Shown: positions 45,748 to 46,016 of the stretch, piece by piece | Layout of the letters: each line of letters opens with the position of its first letter | Numbering within the stretch: the first letter of the stretch is position 1 | NCBI GenBank assembly: GCA_030627285.1 | Contig: DAOUSJ010000004.1 | Location: forward strand, 1-46,016 | Length of the DNA stretch: 46,016 bases | Direction of reading: 5' to 3' | Source of the DNA: Methylococcaceae bacterium | GTDB taxonomy: Bacteria > Pseudomonadota > Gammaproteobacteria > Methylococcales > Methylomonadaceae | Program-made: the position numbers and the translations under genes | The notes under the pieces: generated by a model | Databases searched by the model: none | Seen by the model: the letters and a program-made list of their open reading frames with translations, nothing else | Told to the model about the DNA's origin: nothing

Positions 45748-46016
45748 ATGAGTGATTTTAAGTTTATAGATTTATTTGCAGGTATTGGCGGTTTTCATAT
45801 AGCTATGGAATCACTAGGAGGAGAATGTGTTTTTGCTTCAGAAATAGATCCTTTTGCTAGAAAAACATATGAGCATAACTTTAAAAAATCAAATCCCACC
45901 CTATTTAATGAGGGAATGTTTAATGATGATATAAGAAAAATAAATCCTATAGACTTACCTGATTTTGATGTTTTGTGTGCAGGCTTTCCATGTCAGCCTT
46001 TTAGTCAAGCGGGTCA
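45748..46016 (+). CDS. DNA cytosine-5 methyltransferase, N-terminal part
   Basis: The gene starts at the ATG at 45748 and runs off the right edge of the window after 89 codons. It carries the two first motifs of cytosine-5 methyltransferases: motif I DLFAGIGGFHIAME, which binds S-adenosylmethionine, and motif IV GFPCQPFSQAG with the catalytic cysteine. Spacing and order are normal for bacterial M.HhaI-type enzymes. It is probably a restriction-modification or solitary methyltransferase; the partner would be outside the window. A run of codons is intact with no stop. Confidence 0.9.
   Translation, partial: MSDFKFIDLFAGIGGFHIAMESLGGECVFASEIDPFARKTYEHNFKKSNPTLFNEGMFNDDIRKINPIDLPDFDVLCAGFPCQPFSQAG

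Overview
The window is a stretch of AT-rich (roughly one third G+C by eye), gene-dense bacterial chromosome. The content points to a gammaproteobacterium: a YggX-type iron-trafficking protein, a MoxR/DUF58/DUF4381/BatA/BatB-BatC cluster, a YrfG-like nucleotidase, CysZ, AsmA, DUF3422 and a Pseudomonas/Xanthomonas-style minor-pilin operon (fimT-pilV-pilW-pilX-pilY1-pilE). I cannot name the genus. There is no tRNA, rRNA, CRISPR array or intact insertion sequence that I can see.

Layout. 1-2.6 kb: the 3' end of a DNA/RNA non-specific endonuclease, a WcaJ-type sugar-phosphate transferase that starts exopolysaccharide synthesis, and a TerD protein. 2.7-5.2 kb: glycolytic pair gap-pyk, closed by a strong bidirectional terminator. 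5.25-7.3 kb: a second TerD gene on the opposite strand, then rph-rdgB. 7.3-8.7 kb: a small secreted helical protein and a short-chain dehydrogenase. 8.7-8.98 kb: a non-coding, AT-rich gap with four perfect DnaA boxes, the best candidate for a replication origin or DnaA-controlled site. 8.98-14.06 kb: five-gene MoxR/VWA operon. 14.06-20.35 kb: AsmA-like protein, a two-helix membrane protein, 2-Cys peroxiredoxin, a free-standing AP2-like DNA-binding protein behind an operator-like palindrome, hybrid cluster protein and DUF3422. 20.5-23.1 kb: gyrA. 23.1-23.8 kb: a 668-base gap with two GC-richer islands of unknown nature.

23.8-37.5 kb is entirely on the minus strand. Read in transcription order it holds a Cache-domain membrane protein, yggX, the minor-pilin/PilY1 operon, mtnA, cysZ, a Roco GTPase with 13 leucine-rich repeats, and purD. 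37.65 kb to the end is on the plus strand: a HAD nucleotidase, then a three-gene envelope locus (UPF0182 membrane protein, LEA14-like lipoprotein, and an unrecognised 1350-residue membrane protein that is internally duplicated), and finally the start of a DNA cytosine-5 methyltransferase cut by the window edge.

Most genes are housekeeping or envelope functions. The least explained items are the DnaA-box cluster, the duplicated 1350-residue protein with its two partners, the Roco GTPase, the AP2-like protein with its palindrome, and the gyrA-purD gap. I found no convincing new multi-gene defence or biosynthetic system. All start-site changes given here come from ribosome-binding-site spacing and family-typical N-termini.
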